From contig NZ_PTJE01000007.1 in assembly GCF_002934445.1 (NCBI RefSeq), positions 62,001 to 126,000 of the forward strand: a stretch of 64,000 bases of DNA, in the 5' to 3' direction. A model generated the notes under the pieces. That model had not been told where the DNA came from. It saw nothing but the letters and a program-made list of their open reading frames with translations, and ran no database searches. Source of the DNA: Nonlabens xylanidelens. GTDB lineage: Bacteria; Bacteroidota; Bacteroidia; Flavobacteriales; Flavobacteriaceae. The position numbers and the translations under genes are program-made. Below, piece by piece: positions 8,728 through 17,267 of the stretch (the stretch's first letter is position 1; the number at the start of each line of letters is the position of its first letter).

Positions 8728-10110
8728 TTAATTATTTAATAATTTTTGAACATCAAGAAGTAGGTATTCATTAGGGAATAGCTCCTCTAGAATAGTTTTG
8801 TATTCCGCATTATTTTTTAAAGCATTTTGTAAATGAAACTTTCCTTTTATTAAATCACCACTTTTTAAATAAAGGCCAGCGATTCTGTAAAGAAGTCCTG
8901 CTTCTTGTGGGTAAAATTCTAATCCATTTTCGACATTTACTATTGCGGTATCTAACTCGCCTAAAAATAATAGAAGGTCACATCTATCAATCCATGTAGA
9001 GAGTTCATAATTACCTAATTCAATAGCTTTCCTGAAGCCGTATTCTGCCTCTTCAATAAAATTGAGCCTTCTGTTTATTGATGCATACTTCGTCCAATAC
9101 AAAGCATTGTCGCTGTCTACTTCTGTTGCTTTTTCAATATAAGTTAATGCTTTTTGAAAATCGAGACGTTGGGTGTAAAAATTTACTATGGCTAACCATC
9201 CCTTATCTAGCAAAGGATCTTCTTTAACGGTTTCTTTAAAATAATGTATGGCTTTTTCATCTACGCCTAGTTTTTCAAAGCATTTACCTAATCGCAAGTA
9301 AGCAAATGATGTTGGGTCATCGAGTTTTAAAGTAATTTGATAATTTTCTATTGCTTCATTATACCTGCCTAGTTTTTCAAGAACCTTTCCTTTTTCTAAA
9401 TAAGCACCCACAAAATGATCATCTGATATGATAGCAAATTCAAAAGCAGCTAGTGATTTCTCATACATTTTTATGTCAAAATACTGTTTACCTACTTGGT
9501 GCCAGGCCACCTCACTATATGGGTTTTTATTTAAGAATAAGTTTAAAAAATCTATAGCCTGTTGATGTTCTTGTAAAAAATCAAAACAATAAATGATGTT
9601 GTAAAGAGCAGAGTAATCTGTGTCATCTAGCTCGAGACATTTCATAAAATTAACCTTAGCATTTGAATAATCTTCTATAAAAAGAAATTCCATCCCTATA
9701 AGATTATAGACATCTGCTTGATCTAGTGTTAAATCTAGAGCTATCTTGAGTAGATGTATCGCTTTATCATGTCTTTCTGTTTTAGAAAAAATATTAGCTT
9801 TTTGTATGTAAACTTCGGCATTTTGAGGTTCTAGTTCAAATAACTCATTAAGAACCTCTTCGGCTTGAGAGAATTGATCGTCAAAAATATACATCTCTGC
9901 TTTGAATAGCTTCAAATTTGCAGAAGATGGATGCTGTGATATACCTAAACTAATAGCTTTTCGGGCTAGAACCATTTTTCCTTCATCGAGATAATGTTCT
10001 ATTATCTCTTCAAATTCTCCACTGTCAAAGAATCCAACTTCATTGGACTTTAACATGAGTTCAAACTTTTTTATGCTCAAACCTTCATCACCATTTAAAT
10101 CAAAATGCAT
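8728..10110 (-). CDS. TPR-repeat protein
   Basis: The 460-residue protein has no signal peptide and is built almost wholly of tetratricopeptide repeats. Recurrent signatures are A-x-x-Y-x-x-L-G-x-x-x-x, F-E-K-A-L and E-x-A-I-x-x-Y. I count about ten repeats from residue ~35 to ~440. It is expected to be a cytosolic protein-interaction scaffold; the partner is not known. It forms a two-gene unit with the tyrosine phosphatase (3-nt spacing), so a role in exopolysaccharide regulation is possible but only inferred. Confidence 0.85.
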   Translation of the reverse strand: MHFDLNGDEGLSIKKFELMLKSNEVGFFDSGEFEEIIEHYLDEGKMVLARKAISLGISQHPSSANLKLFKAEMYIFDDQFSQAEEVLNELFELEPQNAEVYIQKANIFSKTERHDKAIHLLKIALDLTLDQADVYNLIGMEFLFIEDYSNAKVNFMKCLELDDTDYSALYNIIYCFDFLQEHQQAIDFLNLFLNKNPYSEVAWHQVGKQYFDIKMYEKSLAAFEFAIISDDHFVGAYLEKGKVLEKLGRYNEAIENYQITLKLDDPTSFAYLRLGKCFEKLGVDEKAIHYFKETVKEDPLLDKGWLAIVNFYTQRLDFQKALTYIEKATEVDSDNALYWTKYASINRRLNFIEEAEYGFRKAIELGNYELSTWIDRCDLLLFLGELDTAIVNVENGLEFYPQEAGLLYRIAGLYLKSGDLIKGKFHLQNALKNNAEYKTILEELFPNEYLLLDVQKLLNN

Positions 10111-10173
10111 ACATAGAATATTAAAAATTCTTGTTTTACTAAGTTCAATTTTTTTGCCAAATTATAGGCAAAA

Positions 10174-10189
10174 ACAAGATTTCTCTTGT
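10174..10189 (-). terminator. Possible weak terminator after the aminotransferase gene
   Basis: The 6-bp stem ACAAGA/TCTTGT with a 4-nt loop is followed on the minus strand by five T. It lies 30 bp past the aminotransferase stop. A second hairpin, TTTTTGCC/GGCAAAAA (10151-10174), abuts it. Confidence 0.4.
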
Positions 10190-10218
10190 CAACAACTTAT
10201 AAACAGAGTCTTTTAGGG

Positions 10219-11403
10219 TTAATTGGAATAGAAGTTTTCAGTAACTTCTATAAGTGTTTTACATGCAAATTCTATTTCTGAATTTGTTATAGTATACGGT
10301 GGAGTGATCCTGATAGCTCGTTTTTCAAATAATAATAAGAAAAAAATCACACCGCGATTTCTACATTCCTCTACTATTTGAGTTGTAAACTTATCATCGG
10401 GCAATAAAGCTATAAGCATAAGGCCTTTACCTCTTACTTCCTTAATGTTTTTGTGTGTTAAGCTTTCGCGAAAGCGTAACTCTTTATCTAACATTTCTAA
10501 CATGTACCCACCATGTTCAACTTCTTGTAAAGTGGCTAGTGCAGCCGCTGCGATTACAGGATGTCCTCCGAATGTGGTAATGTGTCCTAACATGGGTGAG
10601 TTTGATAATTGTGACATATGTTCTCTACTCGCAGTTAATGCGCCAATGGGAAGGCCTCCTGCGAGTCCTTTGCCGGTCACGACAATATCTGGTACAATGT
10701 CTAACTGAGTGAAGTAAAACATGCTACCTGTGCGGCCTATACCAGGTTGTATCTCGTCTATAATGAGCAAGGTATTTGTTGCTTTACAGCGTTTACTTAG
10801 TTCTTGTGCCCATATTTTATTAGGTATTTTAAAGCCAGCACCGCCTTGAATACTTTCTATAATAACAGCTGCGGTATTTTTATTAATCTTCTTTAAATCT
10901 TGAAGGCAATTAAAATTGATATGTGATATACCTGGAAGTAAAGGTCTGAAAGGTGCTTTGCGCTCTTCAAAATCCATTAGGCTCAGTGACCCTAACGTAT
11001 TACCGTGATAGGCGTTTCTCATAGCGATGATTTGAGATTTTCCAGTTACTTTTCGGGCTAGTTTTATAGCGGCCTCTATCGCCTCGGTACCGCTATTTAC
11101 CAGATAAGTGGTTTCTAATGGAGCCGGTAGGAGAGAGGCTAGTTTTTTACACAATAATACAGCTGGTTCTTGAGCATACTCTCCATAAACCATGACATGC
11201 ATATATTGATCTACTTGTTGTTTTATCGCTTTTACAACGACAGGGTGACAATGTCCTAATGGTAGTGCACTTACACCTGCAACCATATCTAAATATTTCT
11301 TGCCAGATTTATCATAGATATAATTTCCCTTTGCACTGGATATCTCTACTCCTGGTGCATAGGGTGTGGTTTGTGCTTGGTATTTATAAAAATCATCCTT
11401 CAT
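10219..11403 (-). CDS. Class III PLP-dependent aminotransferase (ornithine/acetylornithine type fold)
   Basis: The 394-residue cytosolic enzyme has the class III signatures: N-S-G-T-E-A-I-E-A-A for cofactor phosphate binding, L-L-I-I-D-E-I-Q-P-G-I-G-R-T-G, and the PLP lysine in VTGKGLAGGLPIGAL (~Lys244). The family includes acetylornithine, ornithine, 4-aminobutyrate and related transaminases; the substrate cannot be fixed from sequence and no arginine genes are near. It overlaps the OstA-like gene upstream by 11 nt, so the two are cotranscribed. A copy of the dispersed palindrome (10461-10476) lies inside the gene and encodes RFRES in a helix near residue ~310. Confidence 0.85.
   Translation of the reverse strand: MKDDFYKYQAQTTPYAPGVEISSAKGNYIYDKSGKKYLDMVAGVSALPLGHCHPVVVKAIKQQVDQYMHVMVYGEYAQEPAVLLCKKLASLLPAPLETTYLVNSGTEAIEAAIKLARKVTGKSQIIAMRNAYHGNTLGSLSLMDFEERKAPFRPLLPGISHINFNCLQDLKKINKNTAAVIIESIQGGAGFKIPNKIWAQELSKRCKATNTLLIIDEIQPGIGRTGSMFYFTQLDIVPDIVVTGKGLAGGLPIGALTASREHMSQLSNSPMLGHITTFGGHPVIAAAALATLQEVEHGGYMLEMLDKELRFRESLTHKNIKEVRGKGLMLIALLPDDKFTTQIVEECRNRGVIFFLLLFEKRAIRITPPYTITNSEIEFACKTLIEVTENFYSN
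10461..10476. repeat. Dispersed palindrome, near-exact copy inside the aminotransferase gene
   Basis: AGCTTTCGCGAAAGCG, 15 of 16 consensus bases. The flanks GTTA and TAAC extend the symmetry. Read on the minus strand it gives RFRES. Confidence 0.85.
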
Positions 11404-13129
11404 TTTCTTTCTCTTCCTTTATAGCATCAGGAGTATCTGTAGATCTGGTTTTAAGATCTTCTTCTTTTAATCTTGAGTTCTTATTGATGTTAAATGGTGT
11501 TTCTTTTTTGAAGAAATCCTCTTCGATATCAGGTAATGGTATCCCTTGAATTGGGGTTAAAATAGGTTTTGGTTTGCCTCTGAAAAGATCTTCTTTTGAT
11601 ATTATTCTTTCATCGCCTCGCCATTTAAAGCCTCTTAAAGTTCGAGCATTTTCAGGTAATTCTTCTGGAGGGTATGTCTTATCGTCTGGATCATCATAAT
11701 TTGTGATAACGGTCATTTCTTTATTTTGAAAAAGAATCTCCATCCTACCGCTAGTACCTTTGTTTATACCTATTAATTCTTGTTTGTCATTGCGTGAATA
11801 GATTAAATTTTCAACATTCTTATTAATATTGACGACTTCTAATTGACTAGAATCATTAAATTTACCAATAAGTTCTTTTCCTTTTATTTGATTAAAACCA
11901 CCGCTACTATCTTGGTCTACTATAAATGCATTATAGAAGACGTGCAAACTGTCCAGACGCTCTGTTAAGGTGTTGCTTTGAATATGTATGCTATCTCCTG
12001 TCATCTGGCTGTTACCACTCCACAATACTGGTTTAGTAATCATTTTAGTAAGTCCAGTACTTTGCCTAGTGACTATCGAGTCACATCTACCACTGAGGTT
12101 GCTTTTAAATAAACGTACATCATAAAAACCTCTTACTATTCTATCATTTTCGGGACCTGTGACCATGAGTCTATCTGCATGTATGTATACACTATCTTGA
12201 TCTTGAATAGAAATTGCAACGGCTCTTTTAGTTATAAAGACAGAATCTTTTGCTCGATACACTTCTGCATAGTGTCCTTTAATAATAGATTTATTTATTG
12301 TGTCGGTTACGACTATGTTATTAGTCGCACTAGCAAATGATCTGCCTCGATTAAAGTATAGGCTATCTCCAGTGACGGTTCTATTGTTGTAGTCTATCCT
12401 AGAGTTCTTTATGAAGTAACCTTCGTCATTTCTAGTGTCATAAAAACCTCTTTCACAATATACAGTGCTAGTTTTTCCCTTTATAGTAGATGGTCCATAC
12501 ATTCTAGTATGCCCAGTGTCGGTATAGAAGTTAAGGTGATTACTATCTATGGTGTATTCTGGATTTGTCACTTTTACGTCATCAAGAAACTGGTAACGTT
12601 TTTCTTTAATAAAATAACGACCGATTCTGCTTTCTAAAGTACTAGCAGTGTCTTTTACAGTACCGCCACTTCTATAATAAGCTTCTTGCTTTGCACGATC
12701 AAAGAATAAGGTGTCTGTTTTGAGTGTCGTCTCTGGGTTTCTCATAAAAACATCACCACTGGCAAATGCTAGTTGAGAAGTACCATTATATTCTGCATAT
12801 TCAGAGCTCATTTTTATAGAATCACCTTGATGTATACGTACGTTTCTAAATATTCTTATAAAGTTATCTTTCTGATATAAAACAGCTCGGTCACACCACA
12901 TTTCTATGCCTTTGTGTTGTACAAATACTTGTTTTCTATCATTACCAGAATAAATTACTGCGCCAGGAAAAAGGTCTTCATTAATTTCTCTTAGACCACC
13001 AGTTACATTAATTAAAGAATCATTTACTGTTTCCTGTGCAATGGCAGTATATGAAAGTGACATGAATATAAAGAAAAGAAGTTTTTTCAAGATTGTGTTT
13101 TTAGAGAGTTCAAAATTACGAAAATGCAT
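11393..13129 (-). CDS. OstA-like (LptA/LptD N-terminal type) outer-membrane biogenesis protein
   Basis: The 578-residue protein has an N-terminal signal peptide (KKLLFFIFMSLSYTAIAQ). Repeated beta-strand segments of the OstA/LptA type follow, such as G-D-S-I-K-M-S-S-E-Y-A-E-Y and V-T-G-D-S-L-Y-F-N-R. These jellyroll repeats form the lipid-binding groove that carries lipopolysaccharide across the periplasm. The C-terminal ~120 residues are polar and rich in P/E/K. In Flavobacteriia such proteins stand in for or assist LptA. The gene heads a two-gene unit with the aminotransferase. The first in-frame ATG gives ten extra residues before the signal peptide core, so the true start could be slightly downstream. 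Confidence 0.78.
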   Translation of the reverse strand: MHFRNFELSKNTILKKLLFFIFMSLSYTAIAQETVNDSLINVTGGLREINEDLFPGAVIYSGNDRKQVFVQHKGIEMWCDRAVLYQKDNFIRIFRNVRIHQGDSIKMSSEYAEYNGTSQLAFASGDVFMRNPETTLKTDTLFFDRAKQEAYYRSGGTVKDTASTLESRIGRYFIKEKRYQFLDDVKVTNPEYTIDSNHLNFYTDTGHTRMYGPSTIKGKTSTVYCERGFYDTRNDEGYFIKNSRIDYNNRTVTGDSLYFNRGRSFASATNNIVVTDTINKSIIKGHYAEVYRAKDSVFITKRAVAISIQDQDSVYIHADRLMVTGPENDRIVRGFYDVRLFKSNLSGRCDSIVTRQSTGLTKMITKPVLWSGNSQMTGDSIHIQSNTLTERLDSLHVFYNAFIVDQDSSGGFNQIKGKELIGKFNDSSQLEVVNINKNVENLIYSRNDKQELIGINKGTSGRMEILFQNKEMTVITNYDDPDDKTYPPEELPENARTLRGFKWRGDERIISKEDLFRGKPKPILTPIQGIPLPDIEEDFFKKETPFNINKNSRLKEEDLKTRSTDTPDAIKEEKENEG

Positions 13130-13175
13130 AATGCTTTAACTAAACGTTTCTTTATAGATTAATTATATTATAAAC

Positions 13176-13205
13176 AAAAAAAAAGCGTCCTCAAGGACGC
13201 TTTTT
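13176..13205. terminator. Bidirectional terminator
   Basis: Stem GCGTCC (13185-13190) pairs with GGACGC (13195-13200) across loop TCAA, flanked by an A-run and a T-run. It lies 37 bp past the stop of the minus-strand lipoprotein gene, whose transcription it should end. Confidence 0.85.
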
Positions 13206-13241
13206 AAATTTATGTAAGAGTTGAATCTTTATAATTTAATA

Positions 13242-13994
13242 CTAGTTATCGTTAGAGATTCCTCCTGTCCCGCAATCATCTTTGCAGAAAGAGTTAGTAG
13301 TACCTACTGAGTCACCAACTTGATCACCATCTAGCCAGATACCTTTGCTTTCGCTGATACCACCATTACTATTAAGTCTATATAAAACAGCATAAACAGA
13401 GTTGCAAGTGCATTCGTCTATACAACTGTCAGAAAAAGTATAAGTTACTTTAGTTTTTCTACTACCGAAACAGTTTCTAATGTTAAAACGACATACGTTA
13501 GGAGTACCGTCTGCAGTTAGTGGAAGATCATCACAATCTTCATCGATGTTCATAAATACAGAGTAAATAAACCATCCATCTGTTGATTCTAATGTATATG
13601 TAAATTTTGTGTTATTGCTGCTTATAGGACCTCCTAAAATACCATCTTGTACTTTAGCTATTTTTAGGTTAAGAATGCTTTCTCCAGTTGCAGGGTCAAT
13701 ACCATCTTGATCTACACAGTTACCAAATTCTGGGTTAGTAATAGGTAATAATTTATTTAAATCACTTACAGCAACAATAGACTCGATATCATAAGGGTAA
13801 ACAGATGCGTCTGGATTAATTGCCTCAGGAACTAAACCGTTAGATAACGCGTCTTCTTCCATAAAGTTGATAAATCTTTCTTCGCTTAATGCTGTTACAT
13901 CTACAAGATCTGCTCTATCTTCATTAGTCTCTTCTACAGAACAAGAAATGATAGTAAATGCGGCTATAAATAAAAGTAATAATTTTTTCATCAT
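13242..13994 (-). CDS. Lipoprotein with Cys-rich C-terminal domain, function unknown
   Basis: The protein is about 250 residues. The start at 13994 (or 13991) gives M(M)KKLLLLFIAAFTIISC, a clear lipoprotein signal with the acylated Cys followed by S-V-E-E. An upstream in-frame ATG at 14012 was rejected because a promoter box overlaps it. The mature part has an acidic spacer. From mid-protein on it has about ten Cys, including C-V-D-Q-D-G, D-E-D-C-D-D, N-V-C-R-F-N-I-R-N-C-F, C-I-D-E-C-T-C and F-C-K-D-D-C-G. This suggests a disulfide-stabilised outer-membrane-anchored domain. I do not recognise the family. It is monocistronic, with its own promoter box and terminator. Confidence 0.75.
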   Translation of the reverse strand: MMKKLLLLFIAAFTIISCSVEETNEDRADLVDVTALSEERFINFMEEDALSNGLVPEAINPDASVYPYDIESIVAVSDLNKLLPITNPEFGNCVDQDGIDPATGESILNLKIAKVQDGILGGPISSNNTKFTYTLESTDGWFIYSVFMNIDEDCDDLPLTADGTPNVCRFNIRNCFGSRKTKVTYTFSDSCIDECTCNSVYAVLYRLNSNGGISESKGIWLDGDQVGDSVGTTNSFCKDDCGTGGISNDN

Positions 13995-14009
13995 GTTTGT
14001 TTTACATGA

Positions 14010-14017
14010 CAAAACTA
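14010..14017 (-). promoter_or_regulatory. Bacteroidota -7 box (TAGTTTTG) for the Cys-rich lipoprotein
   Basis: On the minus strand TAGTTTTG fits TAnnTTTG. It ends about 16 nt before the ATG at 13994, so the start codon at 14012 would lie within the promoter and cannot be used. Confidence 0.55.
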
Positions 14018-14183
14018 CAATAAAACAGAAGTTAGATTTTAAAATAATTGTTTTTTTCGACCTAAGGTGTTATTTATTCGACTTTCAACAATTATATTCA
14101 TAAACATCTGCTTTTCAAATATTTAACAAATGCATTTTATCGATATAACATGCGTTTAACGTTTTTCTAGGTACTTTTTTGAT

Positions 14184-14951
14184 CTATTCAATCTGCCAGG
14201 TCATTTTAGTACTTGTTAAATCTTCTGTAGATACTTCAGTTTCTGTAATAGCAGCTTTTCCAGTTGAGCTATTCTTTAAAGAAAGTACCTCGTATTTAAT
14301 TAAATTCCATCCTTCCTGAATGTCTAATTGATAAGAATCTATTCTAGAATAAATTTCGTTAGAGTTATCTTCAAAAAGATTTTCTGAAACTTGTTCACCT
14401 ATGATAGAGATAGGACCTTTGGCATAAATGTAATAATAGTGATATCCTTTTTCTGGAGTAGCATCACTTTTTCCAACTGCGTAGTCCACAAAGTTTTTGC
14501 TCGAACTAGAAAATATATAATGAGTTTTTTCTGGTGATATTATTTCAAATCTAAAGAACTTACCAGCATAGGCTATTAATTCTTTTTTACCAGTAAAATC
14601 TAGCTCGCTAGCATTTGGAAAACTATCTAATGCGCTAGTGAATTCTAGGTTGTATTCTGCATCAGGAGAAGAGTTATAGGTGTTAAAAGAATTACGTGTG
14701 ATGGCATCAAAATCCTGAGGTAATTCAATTTTAAAAGTACCATTATTAGCTATTTCTCCACCTATTATAGGTTCAACAAAATAACCCATAATATTGATTT
14801 CACCATTTATTCCTTCTGGATTAGAGACTTTACCTTCAATAAATAATACGTTTTCTGTGTTGTCTTCAATGCTATCTTCTTTTTCTTTTTCGGTTGTTTT
14901 ACAGCTGGTTAAAATTATGAGAAATGCTAGCAATAGGTGTCTTTTAATCAT
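14184..14951 (-). CDS. Lipoprotein, function unknown
   Basis: The 255-residue protein starts with MIKRHLLLAFLIILTSC, a lipoprotein signal peptide (Cys17), followed by an acidic linker rich in E/K/D. The mature domain is beta-rich, with segments such as V-S-N-P-E-G-I-N-G-E-I-N-I-M-G-Y and T-H-Y-I-F-S-S-S. It has no catalytic motif I can name. It overlaps the upstream small membrane protein gene by 4 nt and so belongs to the end of the murQ transcription unit. The 232 bp between it and the Cys-rich lipoprotein gene hold nothing else I can identify. Confidence 0.72.
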   Translation of the reverse strand: MIKRHLLLAFLIILTSCKTTEKEKEDSIEDNTENVLFIEGKVSNPEGINGEINIMGYFVEPIIGGEIANNGTFKIELPQDFDAITRNSFNTYNSSPDAEYNLEFTSALDSFPNASELDFTGKKELIAYAGKFFRFEIISPEKTHYIFSSSSKNFVDYAVGKSDATPEKGYHYYYIYAKGPISIIGEQVSENLFEDNSNEIYSRIDSYQLDIQEGWNLIKYEVLSLKNSSTGKAAITETEVSTEDLTSTKMTWQIE

Positions 14952-15181
14952 CTTGTTTTATTTGATTTAAACATAGAATCTAATATAAGATTGATTCCTT
15001 GAAATATAAATACTATGGCCAGTAATGCAAATGCTATTCCTGGCATTAAAAAAATAATAGGGTGTTCAGACCCTGCTCCTATATATATAAGGATAGGGCC
15101 AGCAAATAGAAAAAGTACGCTTATAGCAAGCTTTTTAATTCCTTTACCTAAGACTTCTCTATCTGTTGATGTTTGCGACAT
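14948..15181 (-). CDS. Small two-helix membrane protein (DUF6095-like)
   Basis: The protein is 77 residues from the chosen start MSQTSTDREVLGKG. The polar start T-D-R-E-V-L-x-K-G-I-K-x-L and the two hydrophobic helices (about 20-40 and 47-68) match what I recall of the DUF6095 family, small inner-membrane proteins of Flavobacteriia. A longer in-frame start at 15208 would overlap murQ by 23 nt. The chosen ATG lies 4 nt after the murQ stop and fits family starts better. It is followed with a 4-nt overlap by the lipoprotein gene. Function unknown. Confidence 0.72.
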   Translation of the reverse strand: MSQTSTDREVLGKGIKKLAISVLFLFAGPILIYIGAGSEHPIIFLMPGIAFALLAIVFIFQGINLILDSMFKSNKTR

Positions 15182-15185
15182 AATG

Positions 15186-16001
15186 TTAGCAAATTCCTTG
15201 ATGTTCAATAGCGTTTCTTACACTACCATGATCGATTAATAACTTTCTAGCAATTTCATAATTTACACCTGTCGCTTCCATAATCATACGTGTACCTCGA
15301 TCTACTAGCTTATCATTACTTAACTGCATATCGACCATTTTATTACCTTTTATATGGCCTAGTTGAATCATAACACTGGTACTGATCATGTTAAGAATCA
15401 TTTTTTGCGCTGTACCAGCTTTCATCCTGCTGCTGCCGGTAATGAATTCAGGGCCCACAATTACTGCTATAGGATGTGTGGCAACTTGATCTAATGGACT
15501 GCCTGGATTACAAGTAATGCATCCAGTGGTAATTCCCATTTTATTGCAACTTTCTAGACCGCCTATGACATATGGTGTAGTGCCGCTAGCTGCTATTCCT
15601 ATAACTACATCTTTATTAGTTATTTGGTAGTTTTCTAGATCTTTAAATGCTTGTTTTTCATCATCTTCAGCATTTTCTACAGCTTTTCTAATTGCTGTAT
15701 CACCACCGGCAATAATACCTATGATTTTATCATAAGAAACACCGAATGTCGGTGGACATTCACTAGCGTCTAGTACACCTAAACGACCACTAGTTCCAGC
15801 GCCTATATAAAATAGACGGCCACCAGTTTTCATTTTAGAAACAATTTCTATTACGAGTGACTCAATAAGTGGTATTACCTTTTCTACAGCAATTGCTACT
15901 GTTTGATCTTGTTCATTAATACTACTTAATAACTCTCTAGGACTCATCTTTTCTAGATGATTGTAATGAGAATCTTGCTCTGTTATTTTATTAAATGCCA
16001 T
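15186..16001 (-). CDS. murQ: N-acetylmuramic acid 6-phosphate etherase
   Basis: The 271-residue protein has the SIS-domain signatures of MurQ: Y-I-G-A-G-T-S-G-R-L-G-V-L-D-A-S-E-C-P-P-T-F (about 60-81) and G-I-A-A-S-G-T-T-P-Y-V. The conserved E in the first motif and N-M-I-S-T near the C-terminus are also present. It cleaves the lactyl ether of MurNAc-6-phosphate to give GlcNAc-6-phosphate and D-lactate in peptidoglycan recycling. It is cytosolic. It lies downstream of ribB with an exact palindrome copy 11 bp before its start codon. No transporter or anhydroMurNAc kinase is adjacent. Confidence 0.93.
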   Translation of the reverse strand: MAFNKITEQDSHYNHLEKMSPRELLSSINEQDQTVAIAVEKVIPLIESLVIEIVSKMKTGGRLFYIGAGTSGRLGVLDASECPPTFGVSYDKIIGIIAGGDTAIRKAVENAEDDEKQAFKDLENYQITNKDVVIGIAASGTTPYVIGGLESCNKMGITTGCITCNPGSPLDQVATHPIAVIVGPEFITGSSRMKAGTAQKMILNMISTSVMIQLGHIKGNKMVDMQLSNDKLVDRGTRMIMEATGVNYEIARKLLIDHGSVRNAIEHQGIC

Positions 16002-16012
16002 GATGTTGGTAT

Positions 16013-16028
16013 CGCTTTCGCGAAAGCG
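16013..16028. repeat. Dispersed palindrome, exact copy
   Basis: CGCTTTCGCGAAAGCG between ribB and murQ, 14 bp past the ribB stop and 11 bp before the murQ start. Confidence 0.95.
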
Positions 16029-16042
16029 GTATTTTAATTAAA

Positions 16043-17191
16043 CTAATAAGATATGGTATCCATGATTTCTAATCCATAACCTATAATTCCTATGCGTTTA
16101 CTTTGCTCAGAGTTAGTCATCAACTTAATTTTAGTAATGTCTAAATCATGAAGTATTTGCGCGCCTATTCCATAATCTTTATTATCAAGATTGCGTCTAG
16201 GAGCTTTAATACCACCGTTTTCTTGTAGATCTTTAAGCTCTTCTAATCTACCTAACATGTTTTCTGGCTCAAACTGCTGGTTAATGAATACTATCGCGCC
16301 TTTCCCTTCTTTGTTTAATTGATTAAACATTGCATCTATCTTTCTGTCGGCATCGCTAGTAAGGGTAGAGAATAGGTCATTATTTACCTGTGTAGAATTC
16401 ATACGTGTAAGAACGGTTTCTTCTTTTTCCCAATCACCTAGAGTAAGTGCTATGTGAATTTGATCGTTAGTTGTTTGTTGATATGCACGTAAACGGTACT
16501 CACCAAAACGTGTTTTTAACATAAAGTCCTCTTTCTTTACGATAAGGCTATCATGTTTCATCCTGTAAGCAACAAGATCTTCTATAGATACTAATTTAAG
16601 GTTGTGTTTTTTTGCAACCTCTATTAATTGTGGTAGACGTGCCATGCTACCATCTTCATTCATGATTTCTACTATAAACCCTGCAGGTTCATGACCAGCA
16701 AGTCTTGCAAAATCAATGGCTGCCTCTGTATGTCCTGTTCTTCTTAGAACACCGCCATCTTTTGCCTTAAGAGGAAAAATATGTCCAGGTTTACTTAAAT
16801 CGTGTGGTTGTGTGTCTTTATCAATAATCGCTTGTAGAGTTAAAGCTCTATCTCCCGCACTTATTCCAGTGGTCACACCGTGACCTCTTAAATCTACTGA
16901 AACGGTAAAAGCCGTTTCCATAGGATCAGAATTATTTACTACCATCATGGCTAGATCTAGTTCTTTACATCTAGATGCGGTAATAGGTGCGCAAATTAAT
17001 CCACGCCCATGTGTGGCCATAAAATTCACTAATTCTGGTGTTGCAGATCTAGCGCTGGCAACAAAGTCACCCTCGTTCTCACGATTTTCATCATCTACAA
17101 CTATAATGGCTTTACCATTTTTTATATCTTCTATAGCATCTTCTATGCGGTCTAATTGAAAGGTAGGAGCGGCTTTTTCTTGAGTAATCAT
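16043..17191 (-). CDS. ribB: 3,4-dihydroxy-2-butanone 4-phosphate synthase with degenerate GTP cyclohydrolase II-like domain
   Basis: The 382-residue protein has an intact N-terminal DHBP synthase domain (~1-205): D-D-E-N-R-E-N-E-G-D-F-V, H-G-R-G-L-I-C, and R-R-T-G-H-T-E-A with its catalytic residues. It converts ribulose 5-phosphate to the four-carbon riboflavin precursor. The C-terminal domain (~208-382) keeps the GTP cyclohydrolase II frame (F-G-E-Y-R-L-R-A-Y, D-Y-G-I-G-A-Q-I-L). It has lost the three zinc Cys of that enzyme (the region reads M-N-S-T-Q-V...S-D-A-D) and the R-Q-E-G-R-G-I-G-L loop (N-Q-Q-F-E-P-E-N-M-L). The second activity is therefore unlikely. It sits in the ftsK-lolA-permease run. 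Confidence 0.9.
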   Translation of the reverse strand: MITQEKAAPTFQLDRIEDAIEDIKNGKAIIVVDDENRENEGDFVASARSATPELVNFMATHGRGLICAPITASRCKELDLAMMVVNNSDPMETAFTVSVDLRGHGVTTGISAGDRALTLQAIIDKDTQPHDLSKPGHIFPLKAKDGGVLRRTGHTEAAIDFARLAGHEPAGFIVEIMNEDGSMARLPQLIEVAKKHNLKLVSIEDLVAYRMKHDSLIVKKEDFMLKTRFGEYRLRAYQQTTNDQIHIALTLGDWEKEETVLTRMNSTQVNNDLFSTLTSDADRKIDAMFNQLNKEGKGAIVFINQQFEPENMLGRLEELKDLQENGGIKAPRRNLDNKDYGIGAQILHDLDITKIKLMTNSEQSKRIGIIGYGLEIMDTISY

Positions 17192-17267
17192 AAGGAGTTA
17201 TTGATTTAAAAAAAACATCTTAAATACGATTATTTAAGTATTTAAGACTTCCTTACAAAGATAATGA

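Noticed and set aside
10445-10708. Open plus-strand frame opposite the aminotransferase gene
   Set aside because: Its translation follows the antisense of a clearly conserved enzyme and matches nothing; the same applies to similar frames opposite ftsK, clpC, nnr and hutH.
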